A stretch of 64,000 nucleotides of DNA from Ralstonia sp. SET104 (lineage in GTDB: Bacteria; Pseudomonadota; Gammaproteobacteria; Burkholderiales; Burkholderiaceae): contig NZ_BHVX01000018.1 of assembly GCF_003851545.1 (NCBI RefSeq), positions 23,869 through 87,868 on the forward strand, read 5' to 3'. The first letter of the stretch is position 1, and every line of letters begins with the position of its first letter. Made by a program: the position numbers and the translations under genes. Under the pieces are notes generated by a model that worked only from the letters and a program-made list of their open reading frames with translations, was not told the origin of the DNA and ran no database searches. Positions 10,094-22,216 of this stretch are shown piece by piece.

Positions 10094-11011
10094 ATGTTGA
10101 AACAACGCACCATCAAGTCCCTCGTCAAGACCGTCGGCATCGGGTTGCACTCGGGCCGTAAGGTGACGTTGACGTTGCGCCCGGCAGCCGCAGGCACCGG
10201 CATTGTTTTCACGCGCGTCGACCTCAACCCGGCCGTCGAGATTCCCGCCACCGCCAGCGCCATTGGCGACACGCGTCTGGCTTCTGTGCTGCAGAAGGAC
10301 GGCGCTCGCGTATCGACCGTCGAACATCTGATGTCCGCCTGCGCCGGCCTTGGGATCGACAACCTCTATGTGGATGTCGATGCGGAAGAAATCCCCATCA
10401 TGGACGGCAGCGCGGCCTCGTTCGTGTTCCTCCTGCAATCGGCCGGTATCGAAGAGCAGGGTGCAGCCAAGCGCTTCATCCGCGTAACCAAACCGGTGGA
10501 GATCCGCGAAGGCGACAAGCTCGCCCGGCTGGACCCGTACTTCGGCTTCAAGCTGTCGTTCACGATCGAGTTCCGTCATCCGGCCGTCGACAAGACCGGC
10601 CAGACGTTCGAGATCGACTTTGCCGACACCAGCTACACGCGCGAAATTGCCCGCGCACGCACCTTCGGTTTTGCGCATGAAGTTGAGATGCTGCGCGAAG
10701 TCGGGCTGGCGCGCGGCGGCAGCCTCGACAATGCCATCGTGCTGGACGAGCATCGCATCCTGAACAACGACGAACTGCGCTACGGCGATGAGTTCGTCCG
10801 CCACAAGATCCTTGACGCGATTGGCGATCTGTATGTGGTTGGCCATCCGCTGATTGCCGCGTACACGGCGCACAAGTCGGGGCACGGCCTGAACAACGCG
10901 CTGTTGCGCGCATTGCTGGCGGACGAAACGGCTTATGAAATCGTGACGTTCGACAAGGTGGAAGATGCGCCACGCGCGTTCTTGCCGCAGTTGCAACCGG
11001 CGTTTTCGTGA
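10094..11011 (+). CDS. lpxC: UDP-3-O-acyl-N-acetylglucosamine deacetylase LpxC
   Basis: LpxC (305 aa) is the zinc-dependent deacetylase that commits UDP-acyl-GlcNAc to lipid A synthesis. The zinc-ligand motif EHLMSA (His78) is present, as are [10 protein letters not shown] (second His and Asp ligands) and the catalytic His in [21 protein letters not shown] is also typical. The ATG at 10094 begins the conserved MLKQRTIKS. Its place after ftsZ is the usual one. The C-terminus runs into a terminator shared with the convergent dciA. Confidence 0.97.
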   Translation: MLKQRTIKSLVKTVGIGLHSGRKVTLTLRPAAAGTGIVFTRVDLNPAVEIPATASAIGDTRLASVLQKDGARVSTVEHLMSACAGLGIDNLYVDVDAEEIPIMDGSAASFVFLLQSAGIEEQGAAKRFIRVTKPVEIREGDKLARLDPYFGFKLSFTIEFRHPAVDKTGQTFEIDFADTSYTREIARARTFGFAHEVEMLREVGLARGGSLDNAIVLDEHRILNNDELRYGDEFVRHKILDAIGDLYVVGHPLIAAYTAHKSGHGLNNALLRALLADETAYEIVTFDKVEDAPRAFLPQLQPAFS

Positions 11012-11038
11012 TCGGCTGACGCGGTTGTCCGCATGAAG

Positions 11039-11060
11039 AAAGCGCCCTGCGGGGCGCTTT
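11039..11060. terminator. Bidirectional terminator between lpxC and dciA
   Basis: A 9-bp stem, AAAGCGCCC (11039-11047) with GGGCGCTTT (11052-11060) and loop TGCG, lies exactly between the convergent genes. The first base of the dciA stop codon is the next base. T-rich tails occur on both strands. Confidence 0.8.
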
Positions 11061-11570
11061 TCATTTGGGTGCGATATGTCGCCCGACCATTTCGGCCAAG
11101 GCCTGGCGAAGTGGCGAATCGGGCAGTTCGTTGGCGAGCGCGGCTAAGCTGTTGAGCCCAACTGCCGTCATTCTGGCGCGTTTAGGCGGCTTTTCGGTCT
11201 CTTGTGGCCACAAACTGTCGTTACCGCCCTGCGGTTGTACCCGTACGCGAATTGCGGTAATCTGCGATCCCCGGCGCTGCAGACGCTCCAGCAAGGTGGG
11301 TACCACCTGCCGTAAGCGCGCCGCAGCCGCACTATGTGCGGCGAGCAACACCAGAGTCGCTTCCCGGCTGTCGCGTGCATCGTTCTTGATGCCACCGATC
11401 GCCACACCGCCGCCCAAGCCGGGCGGCAACAGCGACAACACCTCCGCTTCCAACGACGCCAATTGCCTGGCCGCCTGCATCAGCGGGCCGACCGAACCGG
11501 CACCCGACAGCCAGTCCTGGACGGGTTTTGCCACAGGTGTTTTGAGAGCGGGATGAACAAAGATTCGCAT
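11061..11570 (-). CDS. dciA: DciA-like DUF721 protein
   Basis: A 169-residue protein of the DUF721/DciA family. DciA is the ancestral loader of the DnaB replicative helicase in bacteria that lack DnaC. The N-terminal MRIFVHPALK and the central block with LLPPGLGGGVAIGG are seen. The C-terminal half (SQITAIRVRVQPQ, then a basic PPKRARMTAVGLNSLAALA) fits the KH-like plus helical architecture. The gene order lpxC, DUF721, M23 peptidase, secA is also found in Pseudomonas. I chose the ATG at 11570; the open frame runs further upstream without a good ribosome-binding site. Confidence 0.75.
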   Translation of the reverse strand: MRIFVHPALKTPVAKPVQDWLSGAGSVGPLMQAARQLASLEAEVLSLLPPGLGGGVAIGGIKNDARDSREATLVLLAAHSAAAARLRQVVPTLLERLQRRGSQITAIRVRVQPQGGNDSLWPQETEKPPKRARMTAVGLNSLAALANELPDSPLRQALAEMVGRHIAPK

Positions 11571-11639
11571 GCCGGCATTGTAGGGTGCTTCATCGCGCTT
11601 TCGTGCCGGTGGGCAGCTTTTTTGTCCGGAAAACGAGCG

Positions 11640-12605
11640 ATGCAGATCATCCTGATTCATCCGCGCAAGGCCGGCGCAACGCACCTGTCACGACGCGGCG
11701 TCTTCGTGTCCATCGGCGCGGCGCTGCTGACCGTGGCGGCCCTGTCCGTGGGCGGAACGTGGTTGGCGGCCAAGCAAGGGCTGCTGCCGGGCGCGGCTGC
11801 TTCAGCGGTTGCTGGCGCGGACCAGCGTGTCACCCGAGAAAACCTCAGCCTGATGGCCGCGCGCATCGGCGAAATGCAGGCGCAGATCGCCCGCCTGGAT
11901 GCGCTGGGCGCTCGCGTGTCGGGCTTGGCCGGCGTGCCGCCGCGTGAGTTCGACTTCAAGTCACAGCCGGGCCGGGGCGGCCCGGAGGGTGCGTTCTCGC
12001 GGCCGATGTCGATGCCGGAGATCGAGTCCGAGCTGAGTCGCCTGACGCGCTCGGCCGATCAGCGCAACGATTACCTCAGCGTGCTGGAAAGTACGCTGAT
12101 GGACCGTCAAATCCACGCCAAGATGATGCCGACCGTGCGCCCCGTCGCCACGGGCTACGACTCATCGGGGTTTGGCGCCCGGATCGATCCATTCACCGGC
12201 CGGCGTACGCAGCATGACGGCGTGGACTTCGTCGGGCCGGTCGGCACCCCCATCGTGGCGGCCGCCGGCGGCGTGGTGGTGGCCAGCGAATACCGCAGCG
12301 ATTACGGCAACATGGTCGATATCGACCACGGTAACGGCCTGAAGACGCGCTACGCACACGCATCCAAGGTCTTCGTCAAGATCGGTGACATCGTCAAGGC
12401 GGGTCAGCGCATTGCACTGATCGGCCGCACCGGCCGTGCTACGGGGTCGCATCTGCACTTCGAGGTGCATGTCAACGACGTCCCGCAGAATCCGGTGGCC
12501 TTCCTGGAGAATGCTGGTCAGCCCAAGATGGCGGCCGACAAGGCGCTGCTCCCCAAGGTTGCGGCGGCCGATATCGGCAAGAGCATGGCGGCTGCCGGCC
12601 ATTGA
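11640..12605 (+). CDS. M23-family murein endopeptidase (LytM domain)
   Basis: A 321-residue envelope protein. A single N-terminal hydrophobic segment (about residues 24-45) suggests a membrane anchor or uncleaved signal. A helical, coiled-coil-prone region follows (VTRENLSLMAARIGEM onwards). The C-terminal LytM/M23 domain has GFGARIDPFTGRRTQHDGVD split as GFGARIDPF and RTQHDGVDF, with HxxxD zinc ligands, and HLHFEVH. All zinc ligands are present, so it is probably a true DD-endopeptidase and not an inactive EnvC-type activator. It is divergent from dciA across 69 bp. Confidence 0.9.
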   Translation: MQIILIHPRKAGATHLSRRGVFVSIGAALLTVAALSVGGTWLAAKQGLLPGAAASAVAGADQRVTRENLSLMAARIGEMQAQIARLDALGARVSGLAGVPPREFDFKSQPGRGGPEGAFSRPMSMPEIESELSRLTRSADQRNDYLSVLESTLMDRQIHAKMMPTVRPVATGYDSSGFGARIDPFTGRRTQHDGVDFVGPVGTPIVAAAGGVVVASEYRSDYGNMVDIDHGNGLKTRYAHASKVFVKIGDIVKAGQRIALIGRTGRATGSHLHFEVHVNDVPQNPVAFLENAGQPKMAADKALLPKVAAADIGKSMAAAGH

Positions 12606-12856
12606 GCTGGCCTGGGTTGCAATCGGGGGCGCCCGTCCCCAATTCAGCGTGAGTACGCGGCCGCCCGGATGGGTCTCGGTGTCGTGTCAAAGTGCGGCGT
12701 TCCTGCCACATCCGGCTGGGCTGCTGCCATCAAGCGCGTGTTTTGCACATGCTAAACTCCCGCCTTTGCGCCAACCCTATTCGGGCCATTGCGCCGCCTG
12801 TGTTTCGCCATGTTGTGCGAAGCGTCTTCCGGGTGGCTCGCCGGCCCTAGCCATCG

Positions 12857-15661
<2,805 letters not shown>

Positions 15662-15692
15662 CGCTGCTTAGCCTCGTTTTCTGTTGATTCAC

Positions 15693-15713
15693 GATGCCCG
15701 CAATGCGGGCATC
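15693..15713. terminator. Hairpin between secA and argJ
   Basis: GATGCCCGC (15693-15701) and GCGGGCATC (15705-15713) form a 9-bp stem with loop AAT. It is followed by CTCATTTG, a weak T-tract, so it may attenuate rather than fully end secA transcription. Confidence 0.6.
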
Positions 15714-15734
15714 CTCATTTGAAAGGTGTGCTTC

Positions 15735-16964
15735 ATGGCTGTGAATCTCGTCGCGCCCGCCGCTGACTCCCTGTTGCCGATCGACGGCGTGGACCTCGGT
15801 TGGGCTGAGGCTAGTGTCCGCAAGGCCAATCGCAAGGACGTGTTGCTGGTCCGTATCGCCGAGGGTTCGAGCGTGGCCGGCGTGTTCACGCAGAACCGCT
15901 TCTGTGCCGCACCGGTGCAGGTGTGCCGTGAGCATCTGGCGAGCGGCCAGGGCGCGCGCGCCATCGTCGTGAACACGGGCAACGCAAACGCCGGTACGGG
16001 CGCGCCGGGTCTCGCACATGCGCGCCAGACGTGCGATGCGGTCGCCAAGCTGCTGGGCGTGTCGGCGCAGCAGGTGCTGCCGTTTTCGACGGGCGTGATT
16101 CTGGAGCCGCTGCCGGTCGATCGCATCATCGCCGGACTGCCGGCTGCCCAAGCCAATGCCAAGCCCGACAACTGGCTGGCCGCCGCCGAGGCGATCATGA
16201 CCACCGACACCGTGCCCAAGGCTGCGTCCGCCACGTGCGCGCTGTCGGGCAAGACGGTGCGCATGTCGGGCATCAGCAAGGGCGCGGGCATGATCCGCCC
16301 GAACATGGCGACGATGCTTGGCTTTATCGCCACCGACGCCAATGTGGACGAAGCCGTGCTGCAAGGCCTCGTGCGCTATGCAGCGGATCATTCATTCAAC
16401 AGCGTAACGGTGGACGGTGATACGTCGACCAACGACTCGTTCGTCATCATCGCTACGGGCCGTGCGGGCACGCCGCGCATCGATTCCGAATCGCACCCCG
16501 ACTACGCCGCGCTGCGCGACGCGCTGACGGGCCTCGCACAAGACCTCGCGCAGAAGATCGTGCGCGACGGCGAGGGCGCCACCAAGTTCATGGCCATCCA
16601 GGTGGAAGGTGGTCGCAATGTGGATGAGTGCCGCCAGATCGCTTATGCGGTTGCGCAGTCGCCGCTGGTCAAGACCGCGTTCTACGCGTCGGACCCCAAC
16701 CTGGGCCGCATCCTGGCCGCCGTCGGTTATGCCGGCGTAACAGACCTCGACGTGAACGGCGTCAACCTGTGGCTCGACGACGTCTGGGTCGCCCGTGACG
16801 GCGGCCGTAACCCCGAATACCGCGAAGAAGACGGCCAGCGCGTGATGAAGCAGGCTGAGATCACCGTGCGCATTGCGCTCGGCCGCGGCGACGCCACCGC
16901 CATGGTGTGGACGTGCGACTTCTCGCACGACTACGTGTCGATCAACGCGGATTACCGCTCGTAA
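15735..16964 (+). CDS. argJ: Bifunctional ornithine acetyltransferase / N-acetylglutamate synthase ArgJ
   Basis: ArgJ (409 aa) recycles the acetyl group in arginine synthesis by moving it from N-acetylornithine to glutamate. The self-cleavage site [14 protein letters not shown] is at about 182-195. Thr193 is the nucleophile and the new N-terminus of the beta chain. The oxyanion residues (NTGNANAGTG) are also present. Whether it also uses acetyl-CoA cannot be told from sequence. The start ATG is at 15735, 9 nt into a slightly longer open frame. Confidence 0.95.
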   Translation: MAVNLVAPAADSLLPIDGVDLGWAEASVRKANRKDVLLVRIAEGSSVAGVFTQNRFCAAPVQVCREHLASGQGARAIVVNTGNANAGTGAPGLAHARQTCDAVAKLLGVSAQQVLPFSTGVILEPLPVDRIIAGLPAAQANAKPDNWLAAAEAIMTTDTVPKAASATCALSGKTVRMSGISKGAGMIRPNMATMLGFIATDANVDEAVLQGLVRYAADHSFNSVTVDGDTSTNDSFVIIATGRAGTPRIDSESHPDYAALRDALTGLAQDLAQKIVRDGEGATKFMAIQVEGGRNVDECRQIAYAVAQSPLVKTAFYASDPNLGRILAAVGYAGVTDLDVNGVNLWLDDVWVARDGGRNPEYREEDGQRVMKQAEITVRIALGRGDATAMVWTCDFSHDYVSINADYRS

Positions 16965-16981
16965 GCGGAGCGTCGCCGCCC

Positions 16982-17884
16982 ATGTCGTCCAATTCGTCCA
17001 ATTCGTCCGATCTCTCCGCACGGCTCGATCGCTTTCTGGGGCGGCTCGAGCAGTGGCTGCCCCCTGAACTGACCGAATCCGATTGGAAAGAGGCCGTTGC
17101 CTTCCGCTGGCGCAAGCGCCAGAGCCTGTTCGGCAACATCGGCTATCTGGCGCCGATCCGGCAACTGCCGCCGATCCATCTGAGCGATCTGCACAATATT
17201 GAGCGGCAGAAAGACGCCATCGTCGCCAATACGCGCCAGTTCGTGCGCCAGTTGCCGGCCAATAACGTGCTGCTGACGGGCGCGCGTGGCACGGGCAAGT
17301 CATCGCTCATCAAGGCGTGCCTGAACGAATTCGTGAAGGACGGCCTGCGCTTGGTCGAAGTCGATAAAGACGATCTGGCTGATCTGGGTGACATCGTTGA
17401 ACGGCTTTCCGCACGCCCGGAGCGCTTCGCGATTTTCTGCGATGACCTCTCATTCGAAGAGGGCGAATCGGGCTACAAGGCGCTGAAATCTGCGCTGGAC
17501 GGCTCGGTGGCGACGCAGTCGGACAACGTGCTGATCTACGCCACGTCCAACCGGCGCCATCTGCTGCCGGAGTACATGAAGGACAACGAGACCTACCAGC
17601 ACATGCCTGATGGCGAAATCCATCCGGGCGAGGTGGTGGAAGAGAAGATCTCGTTGTCGGAGCGCTTCGGGCTGTGGCTGTCGTTCTACCCGCCCAAGCA
17701 GGATGAATACCTGACCATCGTCGGCCACTGGCTGAGGCATTTCGGTTGCAGCGACGAGGACATCGCTGCCGCACGTGGCGACGCGCTGGTGTGGGCGCTG
17801 GAGCGCGGCTCTCGCTCGGGACGGGTGGCATGGCAGTTCGCCCGCGATTGGGGCGGCAAGCATGGGCGGCAGCATGTCGACTGA
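16982..17884 (+). CDS. DUF815 ATP-binding protein
   Basis: A 300-residue P-loop ATPase of the DUF815 family, of unknown role. Walker A GARGTGKSS is at 100-108, Walker B is FAIFCDDLSFE at about 149-159, and ATSNRRHLLPEYM is an AAA-like sensor-1 region. The first nine residues after the Met are built from a 9-nt tandem repeat (Ser-Ser-Asn units). It starts 17 bp after argJ and overlaps mutT, so argJ, this gene and mutT are probably co-transcribed. Confidence 0.85.
   Translation: MSSNSSNSSDLSARLDRFLGRLEQWLPPELTESDWKEAVAFRWRKRQSLFGNIGYLAPIRQLPPIHLSDLHNIERQKDAIVANTRQFVRQLPANNVLLTGARGTGKSSLIKACLNEFVKDGLRLVEVDKDDLADLGDIVERLSARPERFAIFCDDLSFEEGESGYKALKSALDGSVATQSDNVLIYATSNRRHLLPEYMKDNETYQHMPDGEIHPGEVVEEKISLSERFGLWLSFYPPKQDEYLTIVGHWLRHFGCSDEDIAAARGDALVWALERGSRSGRVAWQFARDWGGKHGRQHVD
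16985..17011 (+). repeat. Three 9-nt tandem units at the DUF815 N-terminus
   Basis: TCGTCCAAT occurs at 16985-16993 and 16994-17002, then as TCGTCCGAT at 17003-17011. The unit length is a multiple of three, so slippage would change length and not frame. Confidence 0.8.
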
Positions 17885-18323
17885 CAACCTGACGCAAGTG
17901 CCGCCAACGCACACGCCCGACGGCCGCAAGATCACCGAGGTGGCCGTGGGTGTCCTGGTGCAGCCGGACGGCCGGTTTCTATTAGCGCAGCGCCCCGAAG
18001 GCAAGCCGTACGCGGGCTACTGGGAATTCCCCGGCGGCAAGCTGGAAGCTGGCGAATCGGTGGAGGCGGCGCTCATGCGCGAGCTGAAGGAAGAGCTGGA
18101 TGTGACGCTGCGCACGTGCGTGCCTTGGCGCACCATCGAGCACGATTATCCGCACGCCTATGTGCGGCTGCATTTTTGCAAAGTTACGGCGTGGGAAGGC
18201 ACGCTGCGCGCGCTGGAGGGCCAGGATTTCGCCTGGCAGACGCTGCCGATCAACGTCGATCCGGTGCTGCCCGCGACACTGCCGGTCTTCGAATGGATGC
18301 GCGAAGAAGCGACGGCTAGTTGA
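17874..18323 (+). CDS. mutT: 8-oxo-dGTP diphosphatase, MutT type
   Basis: A 149-residue Nudix hydrolase. The Nudix box spans residues 55-77 (GKLEAGE ... RELKEELDV) with all catalytic glutamates. The final Gly of the consensus is Asp here. MutT removes oxidised dGTP and so limits A-to-C transversions. The position near secA and yacG matches that of mutT in many proteobacteria. The start overlaps the end of the DUF815 gene by 11 bp; an in-frame ATG at 17862 is possible. The 3' end overlaps the convergent yacG by 8 bp. Confidence 0.88.
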   Translation: MSTDNLTQVPPTHTPDGRKITEVAVGVLVQPDGRFLLAQRPEGKPYAGYWEFPGGKLEAGESVEAALMRELKEELDVTLRTCVPWRTIEHDYPHAYVRLHFCKVTAWEGTLRALEGQDFAWQTLPINVDPVLPATLPVFEWMREEATAS

Positions 18324-18519
18324 GCTTGCCGCTCGTATCGCTGCCGGGTGCGTCGGGCAGGTCGTCTTCCTCGACCACGGGGATGGTGTACTGCTCGGCG
18401 GCCCAGGCGCCGAGGTCGATCTGCTTGCAGCGCTCGGAGCAGAAGGGGCGATAGCGGCTCTCGGGCACCCAAGGCACCGGTTTGCCGCAGCTTGGGCATT
18501 TGACGGTCTTCACATTCAT
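18316..18519 (-). CDS. yacG: DNA gyrase inhibitor / zinc-binding protein YacG
   Basis: A 67-residue protein with the four-cysteine zinc site C8-x2-C11 and C27-x3-C31 (CPSCG, FCSERC). In E. coli YacG binds GyrB and inhibits gyrase. The acidic tail ([14 protein letters not shown]) is typical. The ATG at 18519 is used. An upstream TTG at 18531 would overlap zapD. It is the last gene of the leftward coaE-zapD-yacG run, and its end overlaps mutT tail to tail. Confidence 0.9.
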   Translation of the reverse strand: MNVKTVKCPSCGKPVPWVPESRYRPFCSERCKQIDLGAWAAEQYTIPVVEEDDLPDAPGSDTSGKLN

Positions 18520-18527
18520 GGCGCGGC

Positions 18528-19286
18528 TCAAAAGTTACAGAGCTTCAGCTGGAACGGGATATCCGCGTCGACTGGCTTGGGTCGCAGGTCGCCATCCTGC
18601 TGGGTGAAGCGCACCCAGAGCATGTACTTGTTGGCGCTGATCTCGGGAATGAACCCCAGCGCCGATTCATCGAGGCGCACCTGCATCAGCTGGTACACGC
18701 GGCCCGACAGCATTTGCTGATAGCCACCAGCATTAGCAATCACCTTGCCACTCTGGCCTGATTCGCGCAACAGACGCAGCACGATCATCGTGGCGTCGCG
18801 CAGCGGCACCAGGGGCTGAGCCCATTTAATGATGTCGGCGCGGCGGCGCTCGGCCGGGTGATGCTGCCACGCAAAATATGCCGGCAGATCAAACTCACAC
18901 GTACCACCGGGGATGATGGCGCGGCTGCGGATGCTCGTCAGCCACTCGTTATCGGCGATGAGCTGACCAGCCTTGCCGTGCGTAGCGGTGAGGTTGCCCG
19001 AAGCCGTTTCCAGCTCGCTGATGACGGCGTCGAGCGCGTCCTGGTCGATCTGCGGATTGGCGCGCAGCGCGTTGAGCGTTTGGCGCTGGCGATCGAGTTC
19101 TTTGAGCAGGTCGGATTTGAGGTCGGCGCGGCCGGCTACGTCGACCACCTCAAACAGCGTGGTCAGCGCCACATGGTGCTGCAGAGGGTGCTCCTGCACG
19201 AGAAAAAAATCCAGCCGCTCGAACAGGTCTTCGAGGCGCAGCAGCGTCCGAATGCGTTCGTTGAAGGGATATTCGTACAGGATCAA
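18528..19286 (-). CDS. zapD: Z-ring associated protein ZapD
   Basis: ZapD (DUF1342, formerly YacF) crosslinks FtsZ filaments. The 252 codons from the TTG at 19286 carry the family blocks [49 protein letters not shown] and [10 protein letters not shown]. No ATG or GTG lies in frame between the intron end (19342) and this TTG. The 18 codons upstream stay open and end in TQV, matching TQVL near the E. coli ZapD N-terminus (recalled). Splicing of the intron may therefore supply the true start (see findings), giving 271 residues. yacG lies directly downstream. Confidence 0.85.
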   Translation of the reverse strand: MILYEYPFNERIRTLLRLEDLFERLDFFLVQEHPLQHHVALTTLFEVVDVAGRADLKSDLLKELDRQRQTLNALRANPQIDQDALDAVISELETASGNLTATHGKAGQLIADNEWLTSIRSRAIIPGGTCEFDLPAYFAWQHHPAERRRADIIKWAQPLVPLRDATMIVLRLLRESGQSGKVIANAGGYQQMLSGRVYQLMQVRLDESALGFIPEISANKYMLWVRFTQQDGDLRPKPVDADIPFQLKLCNF

Positions 19287-19383
19287 AACTTGGGTGCCCG
19301 TTTGGATGGCATTCGACTGGCGCGAAGCCCTTTTGGGCTGCGGGAGGGTAGGGACAGGTCATCACTGACCCATCCCCCCCTAA

Positions 19384-19417
19384 GAACCGTACGTGCGAGT
19401 TTCCCCGCATACGGCTC
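19384..19417 (-). ncRNA. Group II intron domain V
   Basis: Exactly 34 nt, from GAGCCGTATG to CGTACGGTTC, with a GAAA-type tetraloop region (GGGGAAACTC). The AGC catalytic triad is at 19416-19414 on the minus strand. Length and layout match the catalytic domain V. Confidence 0.9.
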
Positions 19418-19437
19418 AAGCCGTTACAAAGCCCCGA

Positions 19438-21132
19438 TTATAGGGCCGGTTTCACAACATTGATACCGCTGGCATGCACTTGGGCATGGCAGTTCGGGTG
19501 CAGCAGCACGCGATTTCCTAGGGCGTCCGAGCCACCGTGTACACGGTACTCGATATGGTGGTCATGCCATCCCGTTTCCTTGGTCATCTTGCACTGACAC
19601 AGCGCACACAAGCCCCGCTGGTCGACATACAGCCTGATCCACTGCTTCCGGTGCGACATGCTTTGCAGCAGTCGCCCCTGACGCAAGGACTCGCCATACA
19701 TTTCCTGCGCTGGATCGAAGGGGTTGTAATCTCCCTTGATCTTCTTGTGGCGTTCGATGGGTGTCCTCGCGAGCGAGTACAACTCCATCCACCGCTTGCT
19801 GTCGCTGTCCGCGACCGTGGTTCCGAAAACCCAACCTCGTCCGTCCGCCGGGGGGAAATACTTCTTCCGTACCCATTCAGCGGATTTGTTTGGGTGGCGG
19901 CGCTTGGCCCATTGCCGCAGAGCCCAGAAAATATCGTGCTCTAGACGGTTGAACGTCGCCTTGGCTACCACGGGGCTGTGATATCGCGCCCAACCCCGTA
20001 GCATCGGGTTCAGCAATCGGATTAGATCCTCCTGCTTCACCGTTTTGTTGGCACTGATGACCTCCTTGACCTTGCGGTAGAACGTTTGCACATTCTTCCT
20101 GCTCGGCTTGATGAGCAGTTTTCCCGAGTACTTCCGGAAATTCCACCCGAGGAAGTCGAAGCCTTCCGCGATGTTGACGATCCGCGTTTTCTCCATGGAA
20201 AGGGACAGCCCTCGTACAGCGAGGAACTGCTCCACCCACGGTTTGATCTCGCTTTCCAGGACTTCCGGCGTACTACCGGTGATCACGAAATCATCCGCAT
20301 ATCGCACCACATTCACTTTCAGCTTCTTGGCCTTGACCACCCCCAGCTTCGCCTGTAGATGCGCGAGCAGTTGGCTTTCCAGACCATTCAACGCCACGTT
20401 CGCCAATGTCGGGGAAATGATGCCTCCCTGCGGCGTTCCAGCCTCGGTCGCCTGAAACTGGCCCTGAAATACCACGCCAGCCTTCAGCCACTTCCGCAAG
20501 ATTGCTTTGTCCATCGGGACATTGCGCTCCAGCCAGTCGTGGCTGATATGGTCAAAACAGCCTTTGATATCCGCCTCCAGTACCCATTGGGACGAAGCCT
20601 TTTTGGACAAGGAGACGAATAGCTGTGACATGGCATCCGCAGTGGAGCGATTGATCCGGAACCCATACGAGTTCGGATCGCTAGTCCCTTCGGACACCGG
20701 TTCCAGCGCCAGCAGGTATAGGGCCTGCATGGCTCGATCCAACATGGTCGGAATGCCTAGTGGGCGCTCCTTCCCATTGGCCTTGGGGATATAGACCCGC
20801 CGCAACGGCAGGGGCCGATACCCTCGGCGTTTCAACCGCCCGATGGCTTTCCACCGGACTTCAGGCGAGTCCCACAGTTCGCGATCGACGCCTGCCGTTC
20901 GCTTGCCTTGGTTCTCCGTCACTCGTCTTACTGCCAGCGCTTTCGCGCTGAACGAGCGGGTCAAGGACCGTTGCAGGGCTTTCACCCGGCGCCAATCCCC
21001 TTCCTGTGTTGCCTTCGCAATTCGAATCTGCATTGCCCGGACGTTTCGCTCGACTCGACGCCATTGAATGGTCGTCCAGCTTTGCGGTGCGCCGGAAAGC
21101 GCAGATTGATCTTCACAGATCAATTCTTCCAT
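19438..21132 (-). CDS. ltrA: Group II intron reverse transcriptase/maturase with HNH domain
   Basis: A 564-residue intron-encoded protein. An N-terminal RT-0/RVT_N region (TIQWRRVERNVRAMQ) is followed by reverse-transcriptase motifs: RRVYIPKANGKERPLGIPT, EADIKGCFDHISHDW, GTPQGGIISPTLAN and the catalytic YADD at 278-281. The maturase X domain contains FLGWNF and LNPMLRGWARYH. The C-terminal HNH endonuclease has CALCQCKM and HHIEYRVHGGSD. It belongs to the HNH-bearing, chloroplast-like type by look. The ATG at 21132 follows AGGAG by a normal distance. All motifs are intact, so splicing and retrohoming should be possible. Confidence 0.95.
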   Translation of the reverse strand: MEELICEDQSALSGAPQSWTTIQWRRVERNVRAMQIRIAKATQEGDWRRVKALQRSLTRSFSAKALAVRRVTENQGKRTAGVDRELWDSPEVRWKAIGRLKRRGYRPLPLRRVYIPKANGKERPLGIPTMLDRAMQALYLLALEPVSEGTSDPNSYGFRINRSTADAMSQLFVSLSKKASSQWVLEADIKGCFDHISHDWLERNVPMDKAILRKWLKAGVVFQGQFQATEAGTPQGGIISPTLANVALNGLESQLLAHLQAKLGVVKAKKLKVNVVRYADDFVITGSTPEVLESEIKPWVEQFLAVRGLSLSMEKTRIVNIAEGFDFLGWNFRKYSGKLLIKPSRKNVQTFYRKVKEVISANKTVKQEDLIRLLNPMLRGWARYHSPVVAKATFNRLEHDIFWALRQWAKRRHPNKSAEWVRKKYFPPADGRGWVFGTTVADSDSKRWMELYSLARTPIERHKKIKGDYNPFDPAQEMYGESLRQGRLLQSMSHRKQWIRLYVDQRGLCALCQCKMTKETGWHDHHIEYRVHGGSDALGNRVLLHPNCHAQVHASGINVVKPAL

Positions 21133-21495
21133 GCTGCTCTCCTATGTTGAGGACCTTCCCCGACAGCAAGAGACAACATGCCCTCTGAGGGACGAGTTGC
21201 CCCTCAAGGGAAGAAATTTCAATTCACGAGTTTCTGTCAGCCGTCTTGCGACGAAAGACCAGTTGGAAGTCTGCCCGCTTTCGCGTGGGGTGATGTTCCA
21301 ACCCCTATCCGGACCATTACAGCCCAGCATTCGCTTTCTCCAACCTCCCATACCCGCACAGCCAACAGCGTTCCTTGCGGTTCGCCTGCCCGAGCCAACA
21401 GCACTCGGGCAGCCATACGGGCTTACCACGTTCCCTGCGCGTTACACGACTGGGTTAGGGCCTACCTCTTCACCGGCGGTTCGTTGACGACGTAC

Positions 21496-21512
21496 CCCGA
21501 GCAGATACCGGG
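21496..21512 (-). other. EBS1 hairpin of the group II intron
   Basis: A CCCG/CGGG stem presents a loop with ATCTGC (21506-21501), complementary to GCAGAT at the 3' end of the 5' exon (22149-22144). Extending by two bases adds a G.U and a G-C pair. Confidence 0.75.
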
Positions 21513-22216
21513 ATAGCCAACCGCACACCATTTTGGTTAATGCCTAACAGCAGCTTTGGCACCTTAATGCTGACGGTGTTTATCAGTAGTTCACTTACAT
21601 TGCCCAGATACCAGCCAGCCTAGCTCCTTGACCCCGTTGCTGCTCAGAGTCTCTGTCGTTCCGCCTCGCGGCGGGATGACACCCTTGCGGGGGCTACATT
21701 GTCAGGAGAGCTTCAGACCCCACCGTTACCAGTGGCGCATGTCTCCCTAGGCTACTGTCAGTCGTATGACAGGTTCACTATCGGTGGTCCCGTGTGGGAT
21801 TGAACCGATTGAACAATAACGCACAGAGCTGGCGCTCGTGCTTCCATGGCGACTCCTGGCCCGCGGGCCAGGAATTGCAAACATTCATCCCGCTTGGTTA
21901 GCGGAGATGAAGCCGCTAACGTGGCGGAACCCAATGGTGATTGGGTTATTGCAATGCGGATGCCTGGACAAAAGTCCGGCCTCCGTCTTCATTTGTATGG
22001 CTTGGGTCCATACGGCCAATTGGCAGCGTTGCATCCGCTGCGAGATGGGTCCGAGAAACGCCGACAAGGAGACCAACCTCCCATGACGTTTACACGGTCC
22101 AACCCGTAACGTGGGTCATTCGGACACGAGCATCGTGTCGCACATCTGCCCGCATTCTATGCGAGACCCTCGTTCATCACAATGCAAAGGGCTGTGGCGA
22201 TCGCTTTCAGGCCGTT

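Larger units (their letters stand above)
19342..22143 (-). mobile_element. Group II intron (about 2.8 kb) between coaE and zapD
   Basis: A self-splicing retroelement read leftward. The 5' end is GTGCGAC at 22143. Domains I-III run to about 21140, the maturase lies in domain IV (21132-19438), and domain V is at 19417-19384. Domain VI pairs seven Gs with CCCTACCC and leaves one bulged A at 19349, the expected branch point. The 5' exon ends in GCAGAT (22149-22144), and its complement ATCTGC sits in a hairpin loop at 21506-21501, so EBS1/IBS1 fixes the 5' end. The 3' end is less certain (19342 or 19343). The length, open maturase and intact catalytic domains suggest it is functional. Confidence 0.88.

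Noticed and set aside
21820..21824. Alternative intron 5' end (GTGCG at 21824)
   Set aside because: No loop complementary to the bases before it was found, whereas the site at 22143 has an exact EBS1 match.
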